Part shown: positions 43,873 to 54,777 of the stretch, one piece after another | Layout of the letters: every line of letters starts with the position of its first letter | Numbering within the stretch: position 1 is the first letter of the stretch | DNA from: Fodinibacter sp963730365 | GTDB lineage: Bacteria; Actinomycetota; Actinomycetes; Actinomycetales; Dermatophilaceae | Assembly: GCA_963730365.1 (NCBI GenBank) | Contig: CAVSRM010000005.1 | Location: 558,001 to 622,000 of the forward strand | Length of the DNA: 64,000 nucleotides | Direction of reading: 5' to 3' | Translations under genes and position numbers: made by a program | Notes under the pieces: model-generated | Seen by the model: only the letters and a program-made list of their open reading frames with translations | The model's database searches: none | Told to the model about the DNA's origin: nothing

Positions 43873-44029
43873 CGTGCACTCCTCAGGGCGTGGTGCTGTC
43901 GTGTCGAAGCCTACGGCCGGAGGGGCTGCCGCCGTGGGACGTACGGCGCTGTCGGGGAACCCCGGCGGGGGGCCGTTCGTCGTGACAGACGATGGTGGAT
44001 TCTCCTTCCCCACCGATGACGAGGAACTC

Positions 44030-44956
44030 ATGCGCAGGCGCACCCCGCTCGCGGCACTGGCGGCACTCGCTGCGCTCTCCCTGGTCCTGGCCGGGTGCGG
44101 CGGTGACCCGGAGCCGAGCCCCACGTCGCCTGGCCCCGCGTCGAGCGTGGCCAGCCCGGATGAGTCCGCGTCCCCCAGCTCGTCCGCCCCGACCTCCGGC
44201 GCCCTGTACGTCGCCCTCGGCGACTCCCTCGCCGCCGGCTACCAGCCTGGTGGCACCGAGCTCCGGGACACCGCCTACCCGGCCCTGGCCGCCGGTCGCC
44301 TCGCCGGCGAGGGTGCCGAGCTCACCACGGAGAACCTCTCGTGCAGCGGTGAGACGACGACCAGCCTCATCGAGGGTGGCCGGTGTGACTACCCCGAGGG
44401 CAGCCAGCTCCGGGCGGCCGAGGCGATGCTCGAGGCCGCCGACGGCGACGTCGCCCTCGTGACGATCGACATCGGCGGAAACGACCTCCTGCGCTGCGTG
44501 CGGGACTCGGCGACCATCGACACCGACTGCACCGCCGAGGGCGTCGACACCGTGCAGACGAACCTGCCCGGCATCCTCGACCGACTCCGTGCTGCCGCCG
44601 GCGACGATGTCCCCGTGCTCGTCCTGGGCTACTACAACCCCTGGCTGGCGGCACAGGTCCTGGACCAGCCGGTGAAGGGCGTGGCCGAGGCGGCCACGGC
44701 CTACACGCAGCTCAGCGACACCATCGAGACGGCCGCGAACGAGAGCGGCACGACGTTCGTCTCCCTCGACGAGGCCTTCGCCACGACGGACTCCACCCCG
44801 ACGGAGGTCGGCGGCCGCACCATCCCGGAGAACGCGGCGCGGATCTGCACCCTGACCAACCTCTGCACCGCCGGCGACATCCACTTCACCGACGAGGGAG
44901 CGGCCACCGTGGGCCGGGTGGTCGCCGAGGCGGCGCAAGATCAGGGCGTGGCCTGA
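44030..44956 (+). CDS. SGNH/GDSL-family hydrolase, lipoprotein
   Basis: A 308-residue secreted esterase/lipase-like enzyme anchored as a lipoprotein: signal with LSLVLAGC and the lipid-attached Cys near residue 22. A Ser/Pro-rich linker leads to the SGNH blocks. Block I is YVALGDSLAAGYQPGG (catalytic Ser near residue 66), the Gly is in ENLSCSGETT, the Asn in DIGGNDLL, and the terminal Asp/His in DIHFTDEG. The adjacent downstream gene is a paralogue without a lipobox. GAGGAAC precedes the ATG. Confidence 0.85.
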   Translation: MRRRTPLAALAALAALSLVLAGCGGDPEPSPTSPGPASSVASPDESASPSSSAPTSGALYVALGDSLAAGYQPGGTELRDTAYPALAAGRLAGEGAELTTENLSCSGETTTSLIEGGRCDYPEGSQLRAAEAMLEAADGDVALVTIDIGGNDLLRCVRDSATIDTDCTAEGVDTVQTNLPGILDRLRAAAGDDVPVLVLGYYNPWLAAQVLDQPVKGVAEAATAYTQLSDTIETAANESGTTFVSLDEAFATTDSTPTEVGGRTIPENAARICTLTNLCTAGDIHFTDEGAATVGRVVAEAAQDQGVA

Positions 44957-45048
44957 AGGTCGAGGGTTGGACAACGTCCCCATCGGTCGGGCCGACGCAT
45001 AGCATCAGCCCGGGCGGCAGCGTGGCCGCCACTCACTGAGGAGAGCAC

Positions 45049-45897
45049 ATGCACCGTCGTTGGAGTATCGCGATCGCCACCGTCATCGCGCTGGTCGGCA
45101 TCGTTCCGGCCACCTCCGCCCAGGCAGCCCCTGGCGCTCCGCCGCAGGCGATGGGCTGGTACCTCGCGCTCGGCGACTCCCTGGCGGCCGGCTACCAGCC
45201 CGGTCAGGGCGACGACCTCACCGGCGGGTACGTCGGCGGGGTCCTCGACGCGGTGAAGGACGACACCCCGAAGACCAAGCTCGTCAACGTGGCCTGCAGC
45301 GGGGAGACCGTGGTCACCATGGTCGAGGGCGGCCGGTGCTCCTACAAGAAGGGCACCCAGCTCGCCGAGGCGCTCCACTTCCTCAGGGCCCACGGCAAGT
45401 TCACCCGCCTCGTGACCATCGACATCGGTGCCAACGACGTGCAGCGCTGCGTGAGCCGCGACCCGCTCGCCGTCGACTTCGCCTGTGTCCAGGCGGGACT
45501 GGACGACGTCGCCACCCTCCTTCCGGCAGCCCTCCAGCAGATCCGCGCCGCCGCCCCCGACGCCAAGATCGTCGTGGCCAACTACTACAACCCGTTCCTC
45601 GCCGCCTCCCTCGCCGGTCCTTCGGGCCTGGCGCTCGCAGCCCAGTCCGGGCTGCTGCAGGCCCAGCTGAACGGCATCATCGCCGCGGCGGCCTCGTCGG
45701 TGGGTGCCGAGCTCGCCGACGTCGCCACCGCGTTCAAGAGCACCGACACCACCCCGGTGGCCCTTCCCGGCGTGGGCTCGGTGCCGACCAACGTCGCGAC
45801 GATCTGCACCTGGACCTGGATGTGCCAGCTCACCGACATCCACGCCAACGACACCGGGTATGCCGTGATGGCCGACACGGTGGCGGGTCGCCTCTGA
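45049..45897 (+). CDS. SGNH/GDSL-family hydrolase, secreted
   Basis: A 282-residue paralogue of the upstream lipoprotein hydrolase. It has a Sec-type signal ending around TSAQAAPG (residue 27) and no lipobox, so it is predicted to be released. Blocks are GDSLAAGYQPGQ, VACSGETV, TIDIGANDVQRC and the catalytic DIHANDTG. Identical block I wording in both genes points to tandem duplication. AGGAGAG lies 5 bases before the ATG. The substrate may be a wall or lipid ester; not determined. Confidence 0.87.
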   Translation: MHRRWSIAIATVIALVGIVPATSAQAAPGAPPQAMGWYLALGDSLAAGYQPGQGDDLTGGYVGGVLDAVKDDTPKTKLVNVACSGETVVTMVEGGRCSYKKGTQLAEALHFLRAHGKFTRLVTIDIGANDVQRCVSRDPLAVDFACVQAGLDDVATLLPAALQQIRAAAPDAKIVVANYYNPFLAASLAGPSGLALAAQSGLLQAQLNGIIAAAASSVGAELADVATAFKSTDTTPVALPGVGSVPTNVATICTWTWMCQLTDIHANDTGYAVMADTVAGRL

Positions 45898-45996
45898 CGG
45901 GGGATGAGGCCGGGCGGTCGAGAAGCCACGGACGGTCGGCTGGTGGCCGGGCGTACCCGGGCCGACCCCACCTGCGCGGGGTCGTAGGCTCAGCCC

Positions 45997-46767
45997 ATGC
46001 GCATCGCGAGGTTCACGGCAGGTGAGGACCCGGCATACGGGTTGGTCGACGGGGCGGGGGAGAAGATCGCCGAGATCACGGGAGACCCGCTCTACCAGCG
46101 GATCGAGCTCACCGGGGCCACGCACCTCGTCGAGGACGTGCGGCTGCTCGCCCCCGTCATCCCGCGGAGCAAGGTCATCGGCATCGGGAGGAACTACGCC
46201 GACCATGCCAAGGAGATGGGCGGCGAGGCGCCGGAGGAGCCGCTGATGTTCCTCGTGCCGAACACCGCCGTCATCGGCCCGGGCGACCCCGTCGTGCTCC
46301 CACCGCAGGCGACCGAGGTGAGCTACGAGGGCGAGCTCGCCGTGGTGATCGGCCGCTTGTGCAAGGACGTCCCCGCGAGCGAGGCGCTCTCGGTCGTGTT
46401 CGGCTACACCTGTGCCGACGACGTCACCGCGCGCGACCTCCAGCGCACCGACGGCCAGTGGGCCCGCGCCAAGGGCTTCGACACCTTCTGCCCGCTCGGG
46501 CCATGGATCGAGACCGACCTCGACGCGGCCTCGCTGAGCCTCACCACCCGGCTCGACGGCGAGGTCGTGCAGGACGGAAGCACCGCCGACATGGCGCACG
46601 ACGTCGCTGCCCTCATCGCGCACGCATCGGCTGCGTTCACGCTGTTGCCGGGTGACGTGATCCTCACCGGGACCCCTGCGGGTGTCGGACCGGTGATCGC
46701 CGGCCAGCGGGTGGAGGTCGAGATCGAGGGCATCGGTGTGCTGAGCAATCCCTTCGTGCGGCACTGA
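45997..46767 (+). CDS. Fumarylacetoacetate hydrolase-family protein
   Basis: A 256-residue FAH-superfamily enzyme (acylpyruvase or oxaloacetate decarboxylase type). The core GIGRNYADHAKEMGG is near residue 62, the metal-binding EVSYEGELAVVIG near 108, and the D in CADDVTARDLQ near 140. TGTPAGVGP near 225 closes the site. TAGGCT at 45985-45990 is 6 bases before the ATG (leaderless). In many actinobacteria this gene lies directly upstream of gltX; here a sugar-uptake cluster of about 6.2 kb intervenes. Confidence 0.92.
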   Translation: MRIARFTAGEDPAYGLVDGAGEKIAEITGDPLYQRIELTGATHLVEDVRLLAPVIPRSKVIGIGRNYADHAKEMGGEAPEEPLMFLVPNTAVIGPGDPVVLPPQATEVSYEGELAVVIGRLCKDVPASEALSVVFGYTCADDVTARDLQRTDGQWARAKGFDTFCPLGPWIETDLDAASLSLTTRLDGEVVQDGSTADMAHDVAALIAHASAAFTLLPGDVILTGTPAGVGPVIAGQRVEVEIEGIGVLSNPFVRH

Positions 46768-46778
46768 CGCACGAAGGG
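46750..46778. terminator. Bidirectional hairpin between FAH gene and alpha-glucosidase gene
   Basis: CCCTTCGTGCG (46750-46760) pairs perfectly with CGCACGAAGGG (46768-46778); the loop contains the FAH stop codon. It separates two converging genes that are only 17 bp apart. Confidence 0.6.
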
Positions 46779-46784
46779 GTTGCG

Positions 46785-48476
46785 TCACGGGCGGGGCGCG
46801 AACCAGACGGTTGTCTCCCCCGGTACGGTGCCCCCCTCGAAGGAGCCCGACGCGATGAGCACCTCGGCGTTATCGAGCGCGAAGCCCTCGGTGCCGAAGT
46901 TCGTCACCACGTGCCAGCCCTCGTGACGCTCGAAGTGGAGGACGTCCGCTCGCCCGGTGTCGTGCCAGGTCAGGTCCTCACCGCTCAGGAGCCGGCGGCG
47001 CAGGCGGAGTGCGTGGCGGTAGAGCCAGAGCGTGGAGTCGGGGTCGGCCTCGAGGGTTGTCACGGCGTGGTCGGCCATCCAGTCCGGTTGCGGGAGATGA
47101 GGTTCAGCCGTGCCGAATCCGAACGAGGGAGGCTCCGAGCTCCACGGAAGGGGCACCCGGCAGCCGTCTCGGCCGACGTCGAGTCCCCGGTTCCGGAAGA
47201 AGGTGGGGTCCTGGCGCAGCTCGCCGGGAATGTCCTGCACCTCGTGCAGCCCCAGCTCCTCGCCCTGGTAGAGGTAGGCGGAGCCGGGAAGCCCGAGCAG
47301 GAACAGGGTCGCGGCACGGGCCCGGCGCATCCCCGCCTCGCGGTCCAGCGCGACCCTGGCACCGAGGAGCCACTCCCGGCCGTGCCTCGTCGCGGGCCGT
47401 CCCTCGGCATCGCGCTCGGGCTTGGGCAGGCCGTAGCGGGTGGGGTGCCGCACCACGTCGTGGTTGGACAGCACCCACGTGCTCGACGAACCGGTCTCCG
47501 ACGCGAGAAGGAGGTTGTCGGTGACGACTCGCCTGAACTGCGCCGCGTCGAAGTCGGCCTCGAGCAGGTCGAAGTTGAAGGCCTGCCCGAGGCTGCCCTG
47601 GCTGGCGTAGAGGGGCACGCGGGACGGGTGCACCCACGCCTCTGCGACCGCGGTCCTCGGGGGGTCATACTCGTTGAACACGGCTCGCCACTCGGCGTAG
47701 ACGTCGTGGACGTCATCGCGGTCGACGACGGGGTGGTTCCCGTCGATGGGCATCGCGTCGAGCTCTGCCTTGCTCGGCAGCGGTTCGGTGAGGTCCTTGG
47801 TCAGCATGTGCGCTACGTCGATGCGGAAACCATCGGTGCCGCGGTCGGACCAGAAGCGCAGCGTGCGGAGGAAGTCGTCGCGCACCTCCCGGCTGGCCCA
47901 GTTGAGGTCGGGCTGCTCCACCGCGAAGTGGTGCAGGTACCACTGTCCGTCGGCGACGCGCTCCCAGGCGGGGCCACCGAAGAGGGACTCCCAGTCGGTC
48001 GGAGGCTCGGAGCCGCCGGGCCCCGTTCCGTCGCGGAAGACATAGCGCTCCCGGGCCGCTGACCCGCGGCCGGCAGCCACGGCTTCCGCGAACCACGCGT
48101 GGTCGTCCGACGTGTGGTTCGGGACGATGTCGACGACAATCCGGATGCCGCGCGTGTGCAGTGCCGCGACCATCTCGTCGAAGTCGTCCAGGGTCCCGAG
48201 CCTGGGGTCGACGTCGCGGTAGTCCGCGACGTCGTAGCCACCGTCGGCCAGGGCGGAGGGGTAGAACGGGCTCAGCCACACCGCGTCGATCCCGAGGTCG
48301 GCCAGGTAGTCGGCCCTGCTGATGATGCCGCGGAGGTCGCCCAGGCCGTCGCCGTCATCGTCGGCGAAGCTGCGGGGGTAGATCTGGTAGACGACCGCCT
48401 GGCGCCACCAGAGCGCGTCGGTCGTGGTGGCGTCGGCGGAGACGACGTCGGTCGAGGTGTCGGCGCTAGGTGGCAT
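46785..48476 (-). CDS. GH13 alpha-glucosidase (oligo-1,6-glucosidase-like)
   Basis: Glycoside hydrolase family 13 enzyme of 563 residues, predicted cytoplasmic and acting on imported maltose, trehalose-like or other alpha-glucosides. Conserved regions are VVDIVPNHTSDDH near residue 115, DGFRIDVAH with the nucleophile Asp near 218, VAEAW with the acid/base Glu near 279, and LSNHDVVRH with the transition-state Asp near 338. VYQIYPRSFADDDGDGLGDL at the start is typical. It is last in the ABC-transporter cluster transcribed on this strand. Confidence 0.93.
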   Translation of the reverse strand: MPPSADTSTDVVSADATTTDALWWRQAVVYQIYPRSFADDDGDGLGDLRGIISRADYLADLGIDAVWLSPFYPSALADGGYDVADYRDVDPRLGTLDDFDEMVAALHTRGIRIVVDIVPNHTSDDHAWFAEAVAAGRGSAARERYVFRDGTGPGGSEPPTDWESLFGGPAWERVADGQWYLHHFAVEQPDLNWASREVRDDFLRTLRFWSDRGTDGFRIDVAHMLTKDLTEPLPSKAELDAMPIDGNHPVVDRDDVHDVYAEWRAVFNEYDPPRTAVAEAWVHPSRVPLYASQGSLGQAFNFDLLEADFDAAQFRRVVTDNLLLASETGSSSTWVLSNHDVVRHPTRYGLPKPERDAEGRPATRHGREWLLGARVALDREAGMRRARAATLFLLGLPGSAYLYQGEELGLHEVQDIPGELRQDPTFFRNRGLDVGRDGCRVPLPWSSEPPSFGFGTAEPHLPQPDWMADHAVTTLEADPDSTLWLYRHALRLRRRLLSGEDLTWHDTGRADVLHFERHEGWHVVTNFGTEGFALDNAEVLIASGSFEGGTVPGETTVWFAPRP

Positions 48477-48533
48477 GGGGTTCGGAGCTCGTTCCGTGAG
48501 AGGCGGGTTCGGGAGGCGGGCGCGAGGCAGCGG

Positions 48534-49451
48534 TCAGCCCTTGACGGCGCCCTGGGTGACGCCAGACATGACCCAGCGCTGCGTGAAGAGGTAGACGATG
48601 ATCGCCGGAGCCATCGCCATGAGGTACGACGCGAAGGACACGTTGTAGTTGTTGCTGAACTGCGTCTGGAAGATGCTCTGGACCACGGGCAGCGGCTGGA
48701 GCGACGGGTCGGAGGTGATGAGGGAGGGCATCATGAAGTCGTTCCACGAGGCCAGGAAGGCGAAGATACCGACGGTCGCGCTCATCGGCGCCAGGAGCGG
48801 GAAGACCAGCCTCCAGAAGGTCTGCCACGTCGACGCGCCGTCGATCCGTGCACTCTCCTCGAGCTCGATCGGGATCGAGCGCAGGAACGCGGTGAAGAGG
48901 AGCACGCTGAAGCTCAGCTGGAACATGATGTGCAGGAGCGTCACGCCGACCGGGTTGTCCAGACCGGTGATCCCCGTCAGCTTGATCTGGGCGAGAGCCA
49001 GCACGGGGAAGGGGATGAACATCGCGGCGAGGAGGTAGAAGAAGGAGTAGCGGAAGAGCCGCCGGTCCCAGTTCCGCGCGATGGCGTAGGAGGCGAAGGC
49101 CGCGAGGATGATCGTGCCGGCCACGGAGAACGCGGTGATCAGGAGCGAGATCGTGAAGGCCCGTGGGAAGTTCGTCAGGCTCCAGGCCTCGGAGAAGCCA
49201 TCCACGCTGACCGGCGACGGCAGCGAGAAGGCATTGCCGTCCACTGCCTGGGCCGTCGTCTTGAAGGCCATCGAGATCGTGACGTAGAGCGGCACGAGCA
49301 CGCTGAGCGTGCAGACCGCGAGCACGATGGTGGCGGTCCAGTTGCTACCGCCGATCCGTTGCCCGAACCGGGGCCTCCGGGCGCCGCCGCCTTCGAGGGT
49401 CGTGACGCCTTCGACGTCCTCGACGACCAGGGCCGGCTGTTGCGTTGCCAT
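48534..49451 (-). CDS. Sugar ABC transporter permease (MalG-type)
   Basis: A 305-residue inner-membrane permease with six helices. The cytoplasmic EAA loop, which docks the ATPase, is EESARIDGASTWQTFWRLVFPLLAP near residue 203 and is well kept. It pairs with the adjacent MalF-type permease; the stop of that gene and this ATG overlap by one base (TGATG). No ATPase gene is in the cluster, so a shared multi-sugar ATPase (MsiK-type) encoded elsewhere is expected. Confidence 0.93.
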   Translation of the reverse strand: MATQQPALVVEDVEGVTTLEGGGARRPRFGQRIGGSNWTATIVLAVCTLSVLVPLYVTISMAFKTTAQAVDGNAFSLPSPVSVDGFSEAWSLTNFPRAFTISLLITAFSVAGTIILAAFASYAIARNWDRRLFRYSFFYLLAAMFIPFPVLALAQIKLTGITGLDNPVGVTLLHIMFQLSFSVLLFTAFLRSIPIELEESARIDGASTWQTFWRLVFPLLAPMSATVGIFAFLASWNDFMMPSLITSDPSLQPLPVVQSIFQTQFSNNYNVSFASYLMAMAPAIIVYLFTQRWVMSGVTQGAVKG

Positions 49452-50377
49452 CAGAGGGCGCTCCTTCCGCGCGTGGCGGATAGTTGGACGAGGGAGATGG
49501 CGATCGTGATGATGAAGAAGATCGTCGCGTTGGCCATCTGGTACGCGTAGTCGCCGCCGCTGAAGCCGGTGACGATCGTCATCGCGATGCTCCGTGTCGA
49601 GGTGCCGGGGCCGCCGTCGGTCAGGCCGACGATGATGTCGTAGGCGTTGATGAAGTTCTTGAAGCCGAGGATGAGGTTGATCACCACGTAGCCCGCCACG
49701 AGAGGCAGGGTGATCCGGGTGAGGGCCTGCGTCTTCGAGGCGCCGTCGAGGTCGGCCGCCTCGTAGACGTCGCCGGGGATCGAGAGCAGACCGGCGATGT
49801 AGATGAGCAGGGTGCCGGGGATGGCCTGCCACGCCGTGACGATGACGATCGCGACCCATGCGAGGTCGGGGTTGGCGAGGATGCTCTCGCTGAGCCAGCC
49901 GATGCCGAGCGCCTGCCCGGCCGCCGGAACCGAGTTGGAGAACAGGAAGTTGAAGACGAAGGCGATGATGATGCCCGAGATCACCATGGGGATGACGAAG
50001 ATCGCTCGGAGGCCCGCCTTGAAGCGGATCCTGCTCGTGAGGCCGACGGCGAGGAGGAATGCGAGCACATTGACCAGGACGACGGTGACTGCAGCGAACC
50101 CCATGGTGAAGAAGTAGCTCTGCCAGATCGCCGGGTCGGAGAACAGCGCCCGGTAGTTGACGAAGCCGACGAACTCCCAGTCACCGAACCCGATCGAGTT
50201 CGTGAAGCTGTAGAAGATGCCCATGATGGCCGGCAGCGTGATCGCCAGGGTGAAGAGCGCGAGAGCCGGGAAGAGGAACGCGATGTAGATGCCCTCGACG
50301 CGGCGGCGACGCCGGGGCGGGGGAGTGGTGCCGTCGACGGGTGGTGCCGACTGCAGGACGGGGGTCGCGGTTGCCAT
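49451..50377 (-). CDS. Sugar ABC transporter permease (MalF-type)
   Basis: A 308-residue permease with six helices, starting IYIAFLFPALALFTLAITLPAI near residue 30. The EAA loop is YEAADLDGASKTQALTRITLPLV near residue 210. It forms the translocation channel with the MalG-type partner. It lies 25 bp after the solute-binding protein gene, in the same operon. The GGAAGGG before the ATG is a good ribosome-binding site. Confidence 0.93.
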   Translation of the reverse strand: MATATPVLQSAPPVDGTTPPPRRRRRVEGIYIAFLFPALALFTLAITLPAIMGIFYSFTNSIGFGDWEFVGFVNYRALFSDPAIWQSYFFTMGFAAVTVVLVNVLAFLLAVGLTSRIRFKAGLRAIFVIPMVISGIIIAFVFNFLFSNSVPAAGQALGIGWLSESILANPDLAWVAIVIVTAWQAIPGTLLIYIAGLLSIPGDVYEAADLDGASKTQALTRITLPLVAGYVVINLILGFKNFINAYDIIVGLTDGGPGTSTRSIAMTIVTGFSGGDYAYQMANATIFFIITIAISLVQLSATRGRSAL

Positions 50378-50402
50378 GGGGAGCCCTTCCGGTCTCAGGT
50401 GG

Positions 50403-51668
50403 TCACTGACGGAGCGCGAGGCGCGCCCAGTCGGCGTCGAGGGTGCGCAGTGTCGACTCCACGTCGGCGCCCGCGACGACGGCCTGCAGGTAGTTCGCGG
50501 CAGGGATGGTGAGCGGGATCTGTTGCGATGGCCCCTGGTAGAAGCGTGCGTCGTCGAAGTACTTCTTCATCCCGAGAATGCGCGGGTCGGTGACGGGTGC
50601 CGAGTCGGTGGTCGTGCCGTAGCCGAGCTGAGAGGCGTTGTATGCATCCATCACATCGGGCTGGAAGAGGTAGGAGAGGAAAGCCCGCGCGGCCTCCTTG
50701 CGCGGGGAGTCCTCGGGGATCCACGCGGAGAGGTCGATGTTGACGCGAACCTCCAGGGAGTCGGCCGAGTCGCCCATCGGGAGGGGGAAGGTGCCGAGCT
50801 CGAGGTCCGGTGCGGTCTTGGCGATCTCGCCGAACGCCCAGGGCCCCTGGAGGTACATGGCGGCATCGCCCTGCCCGAAGGCCAGGTTGCCGTCGCCGTA
50901 GCCCCGGCTCGCGGCATCCTTGTTCGTGTAGGTGTCGGTGAGCATCTGCATCCTGGTGACAGGGTCGGTCAGGTCCTTCTCGAACGAGACCGCGCTGTCC
51001 GGGCCGACGGAGGTGCCCTCCTGCTCCAGCTGCGCGTAGAAGTCCGCGACGTCGACCATGCCGCCGACGGTGTAGTCGAACCACCCCTGGGCGATGGTCC
51101 ACGGATCCGCGAAGGTGGCGTAGAAGGGGGTGACCCCGGCGGCCTGGAGGGTGTCGCAGACTTCCAGCAGGGCGTCCCACGTCTCGGGGACCTCGACGTC
51201 GTTGTCGGCGAAGATCTGCGTGTTGTAGATGACCGACGCGGCCATCACCGAGTAGGGGAGCACACTGGTGCGACCCGGATAGGTGGCGTACTGGTCGACG
51301 AGCCCCTGCAACTCGGGGAGGATCCGACCCGCCTCCTCCATGTCGCCGAGGTCACTGAGCGCTCCTCGCTCCATGAAGCGGGACATCTCCATGTTGTAGT
51401 TCAACAGCCCGAGGTCCGGAGGGTTGCCACGGAGGAAGCCCGCCTGCAGGTTGGACGAGCTGTCGAGGATGACCTCGACGTCGCTCTGCGAGGCGTTGTA
51501 GGTCGCGACGAGGTCGTTGAAGTAGGGGATGGCCTCCGGCTTGCTGAGGAGGAACCGCACCTGTTCCCGGCCCCCACCGCCCGAGCACGCGGTGAGCCCG
51601 GCGGCCACGGCCGCACCGCCCACCCCGGTGAGGAGGGACCGCCTGGAGATGGGTGGCCTGCTCGACAT
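50403..51668 (-). CDS. Extracellular sugar-binding lipoprotein
   Basis: Family 1 solute-binding protein of 421 residues. The N terminus has a twin-arginine motif (SRRSLLTG) followed by a hydrophobic stretch and lipobox LTAC (Cys near residue 28), so it is probably Tat-exported and lipid-anchored. FLLSKPEAIPYFNDLVATYNAS and GDAAMYLQGPWAFGEIAKTAP are typical of maltose/alpha-glucoside binders. It is first in the operon and is controlled from the palindrome-bearing gap to the ROK gene. Sugar specificity is inferred from the GH13 neighbour. Confidence 0.92.
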   Translation of the reverse strand: MSSRPPISRRSLLTGVGGAAVAAGLTACSGGGGREQVRFLLSKPEAIPYFNDLVATYNASQSDVEVILDSSSNLQAGFLRGNPPDLGLLNYNMEMSRFMERGALSDLGDMEEAGRILPELQGLVDQYATYPGRTSVLPYSVMAASVIYNTQIFADNDVEVPETWDALLEVCDTLQAAGVTPFYATFADPWTIAQGWFDYTVGGMVDVADFYAQLEQEGTSVGPDSAVSFEKDLTDPVTRMQMLTDTYTNKDAASRGYGDGNLAFGQGDAAMYLQGPWAFGEIAKTAPDLELGTFPLPMGDSADSLEVRVNIDLSAWIPEDSPRKEAARAFLSYLFQPDVMDAYNASQLGYGTTTDSAPVTDPRILGMKKYFDDARFYQGPSQQIPLTIPAANYLQAVVAGADVESTLRTLDADWARLALRQ

Positions 51669-51702
51669 GGTCGTCTTCCTCTCGGTCCCGCCCTTGGGCT
51701 AA

Positions 51703-51736
51703 TTGATTCGTGTAGTAGATTTAGCATGCGAATCAA
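51703..51736. promoter_or_regulatory. Operator/promoter between sugar operon and ROK gene
   Basis: TTGATTCG (51703-51710) and CGAATCAA (51729-51736) form a perfect inverted repeat with an 18-base spacer, in an AT-rich patch. On the minus strand the right arm supplies a TTGATT -35, and TACACG follows 16 bases later as a weak -10 for the binding-protein gene. A ROK repressor binding here could block the operon until sugar is present. Inference from layout. Confidence 0.6.
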
Positions 51737-51781
51737 CTGGTTCATGAATAATGCAGGACGGACGAAGGGAGGTCAACCCCT

Positions 51782-52999
51782 GTGCCACCGCTGGTGCGAG
51801 ATCGGGGCGTGCCGCGTCGGGTCAACCTCGACGCCGCGCTCACCTATGCGTGGTCGGCCGGCGCGTTCACCTCCACCGAGGCGATGAGCGCTCTCGGGCT
51901 GGCTCGCTCCACCACCATCGAGGCGATCGACGACCTCGTGTCGCTCGGCTTCCTCCGCGAGCTTCCCAATGCCCGGGCCGCAGGGGAGTACCGCAACGGC
52001 CGCCCATCGCGGCGCTTCGAGCTCGCCGCGGACTCAGCCGTGGTCGTCGGCGTCGACGCCGGCCGAGCCCACATCGTCACCACGGTGGCCAACCTGAGGG
52101 GCGAGCGACTGGTCGCACTCACGAATGCTCTTGACGTCGAGGCGGACTCCGCTGCCGAGCGGCGGACGCTCATCGCCGCGGCCGTGGACGCGGCCCTCGT
52201 CCGTGCCGGGAAGGATCGGGACGACGTGCTCTCGATCTGCGTGGGCGTTCCGGCACCGGTCGACCGGGAGGGCCGCTCGCCGGCGCACCGCGAGAACTTC
52301 TGGGCACGGATGAACCCGGAGCTGCTCGAGCTCTTCGCGTGGGTTCCGATCGCGCGGGTGGCGAACGATGCCTCACTCGCCTCCGTCGCCGAGCACGCGC
52401 ACGGCGCCGCCGTCGGCCTTCACGACACCGTGACGCTGCTGGCCGGGGACCGCTTCGGTGCCGGCGTCGTCGTGGACGGGAACCGACTCCACGGTGCCCA
52501 CGGGGGCGTGGCCGAGACCCTGGTGCTGAGGAATCTCGAAGGGGTCGGCGAGGCCTACGGCATCGGGTACCAGATCGGCGCCTGGGCCCGCGCCCGCGTC
52601 GCGGCGGGGGACCTCCCGGCAGGTCATGCGCTGCGCCAGCTGCCGGCGGAGGCCGTCACCGCTCCCGTGGTCCTCGAACTCGCCAGCCAAGGGGACGCCG
52701 AGAGCGTGGCCATCGCCGAGCGTGCGGGAATGGTGCTGTCGCGGATCGCCGGGGTGTTCGGCAGTCTCTACGACCCGGAGCGCATCATCATCGCCGGTGC
52801 GGTCGCCGCCGGCATCGAGGAGGTCCTCGAGGTGGCGCGTGGCAGGCTGCCGGGCGAGCTCGACCTCCCGGCACCGGAGCTGGTCGCCTCGGCGCTCGGC
52901 GCTGACGTCGTCTCCGTCGGGGCGGTGGCTGCGGCCCTCGAGGCGGCTCGGGACGGGGCCCTGCACATCGGCGGTCCCACCTCGGAGGCTCGTCACTAG
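51782..52999 (+). CDS. ROK-family transcriptional regulator
   Basis: A 405-residue ROK protein with an N-terminal winged helix (FTSTEAMSALGLARSTTIEAIDDLVSLGFLREL, key part TTIEAIDDL, residues about 28-60) and a C-terminal sugar-kinase-like domain. GVDAGRAHIVTTV is near residue 90, while the cysteine-rich ROK zinc motif of true glucokinases is missing. It is therefore a regulator rather than a kinase. Divergent from the alpha-glucoside operon, it most likely represses it. GTG start. Confidence 0.88.
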   Translation: MPPLVRDRGVPRRVNLDAALTYAWSAGAFTSTEAMSALGLARSTTIEAIDDLVSLGFLRELPNARAAGEYRNGRPSRRFELAADSAVVVGVDAGRAHIVTTVANLRGERLVALTNALDVEADSAAERRTLIAAAVDAALVRAGKDRDDVLSICVGVPAPVDREGRSPAHRENFWARMNPELLELFAWVPIARVANDASLASVAEHAHGAAVGLHDTVTLLAGDRFGAGVVVDGNRLHGAHGGVAETLVLRNLEGVGEAYGIGYQIGAWARARVAAGDLPAGHALRQLPAEAVTAPVVLELASQGDAESVAIAERAGMVLSRIAGVFGSLYDPERIIIAGAVAAGIEEVLEVARGRLPGELDLPAPELVASALGADVVSVGAVAAALEAARDGALHIGGPTSEARH

Positions 53000-53010
53000 G
53001 CTGGGCCACC
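52997..53010 (+). promoter_or_regulatory. Leaderless promoter -10 of gltX
   Basis: TAGGCT at 52997-53002, overlapping the ROK stop codon, is followed by 8 bases and the ATG at 53011. No ribosome-binding site is seen. This supports the long N terminus of gltX. Confidence 0.5.
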
Positions 53011-54657
<1,647 letters not shown>

Positions 54658-54777
54658 CGACCCGGACGGGTGAGCCGGGTGGCCGCGATTTGGGGCCCGG
54701 GGAAGGCGCCCGGTAGGATCATCCCTCGGTTCGCCCGACGGCCCACCGCCCAGCGGAAGGTCGGACGGTATACCCCA

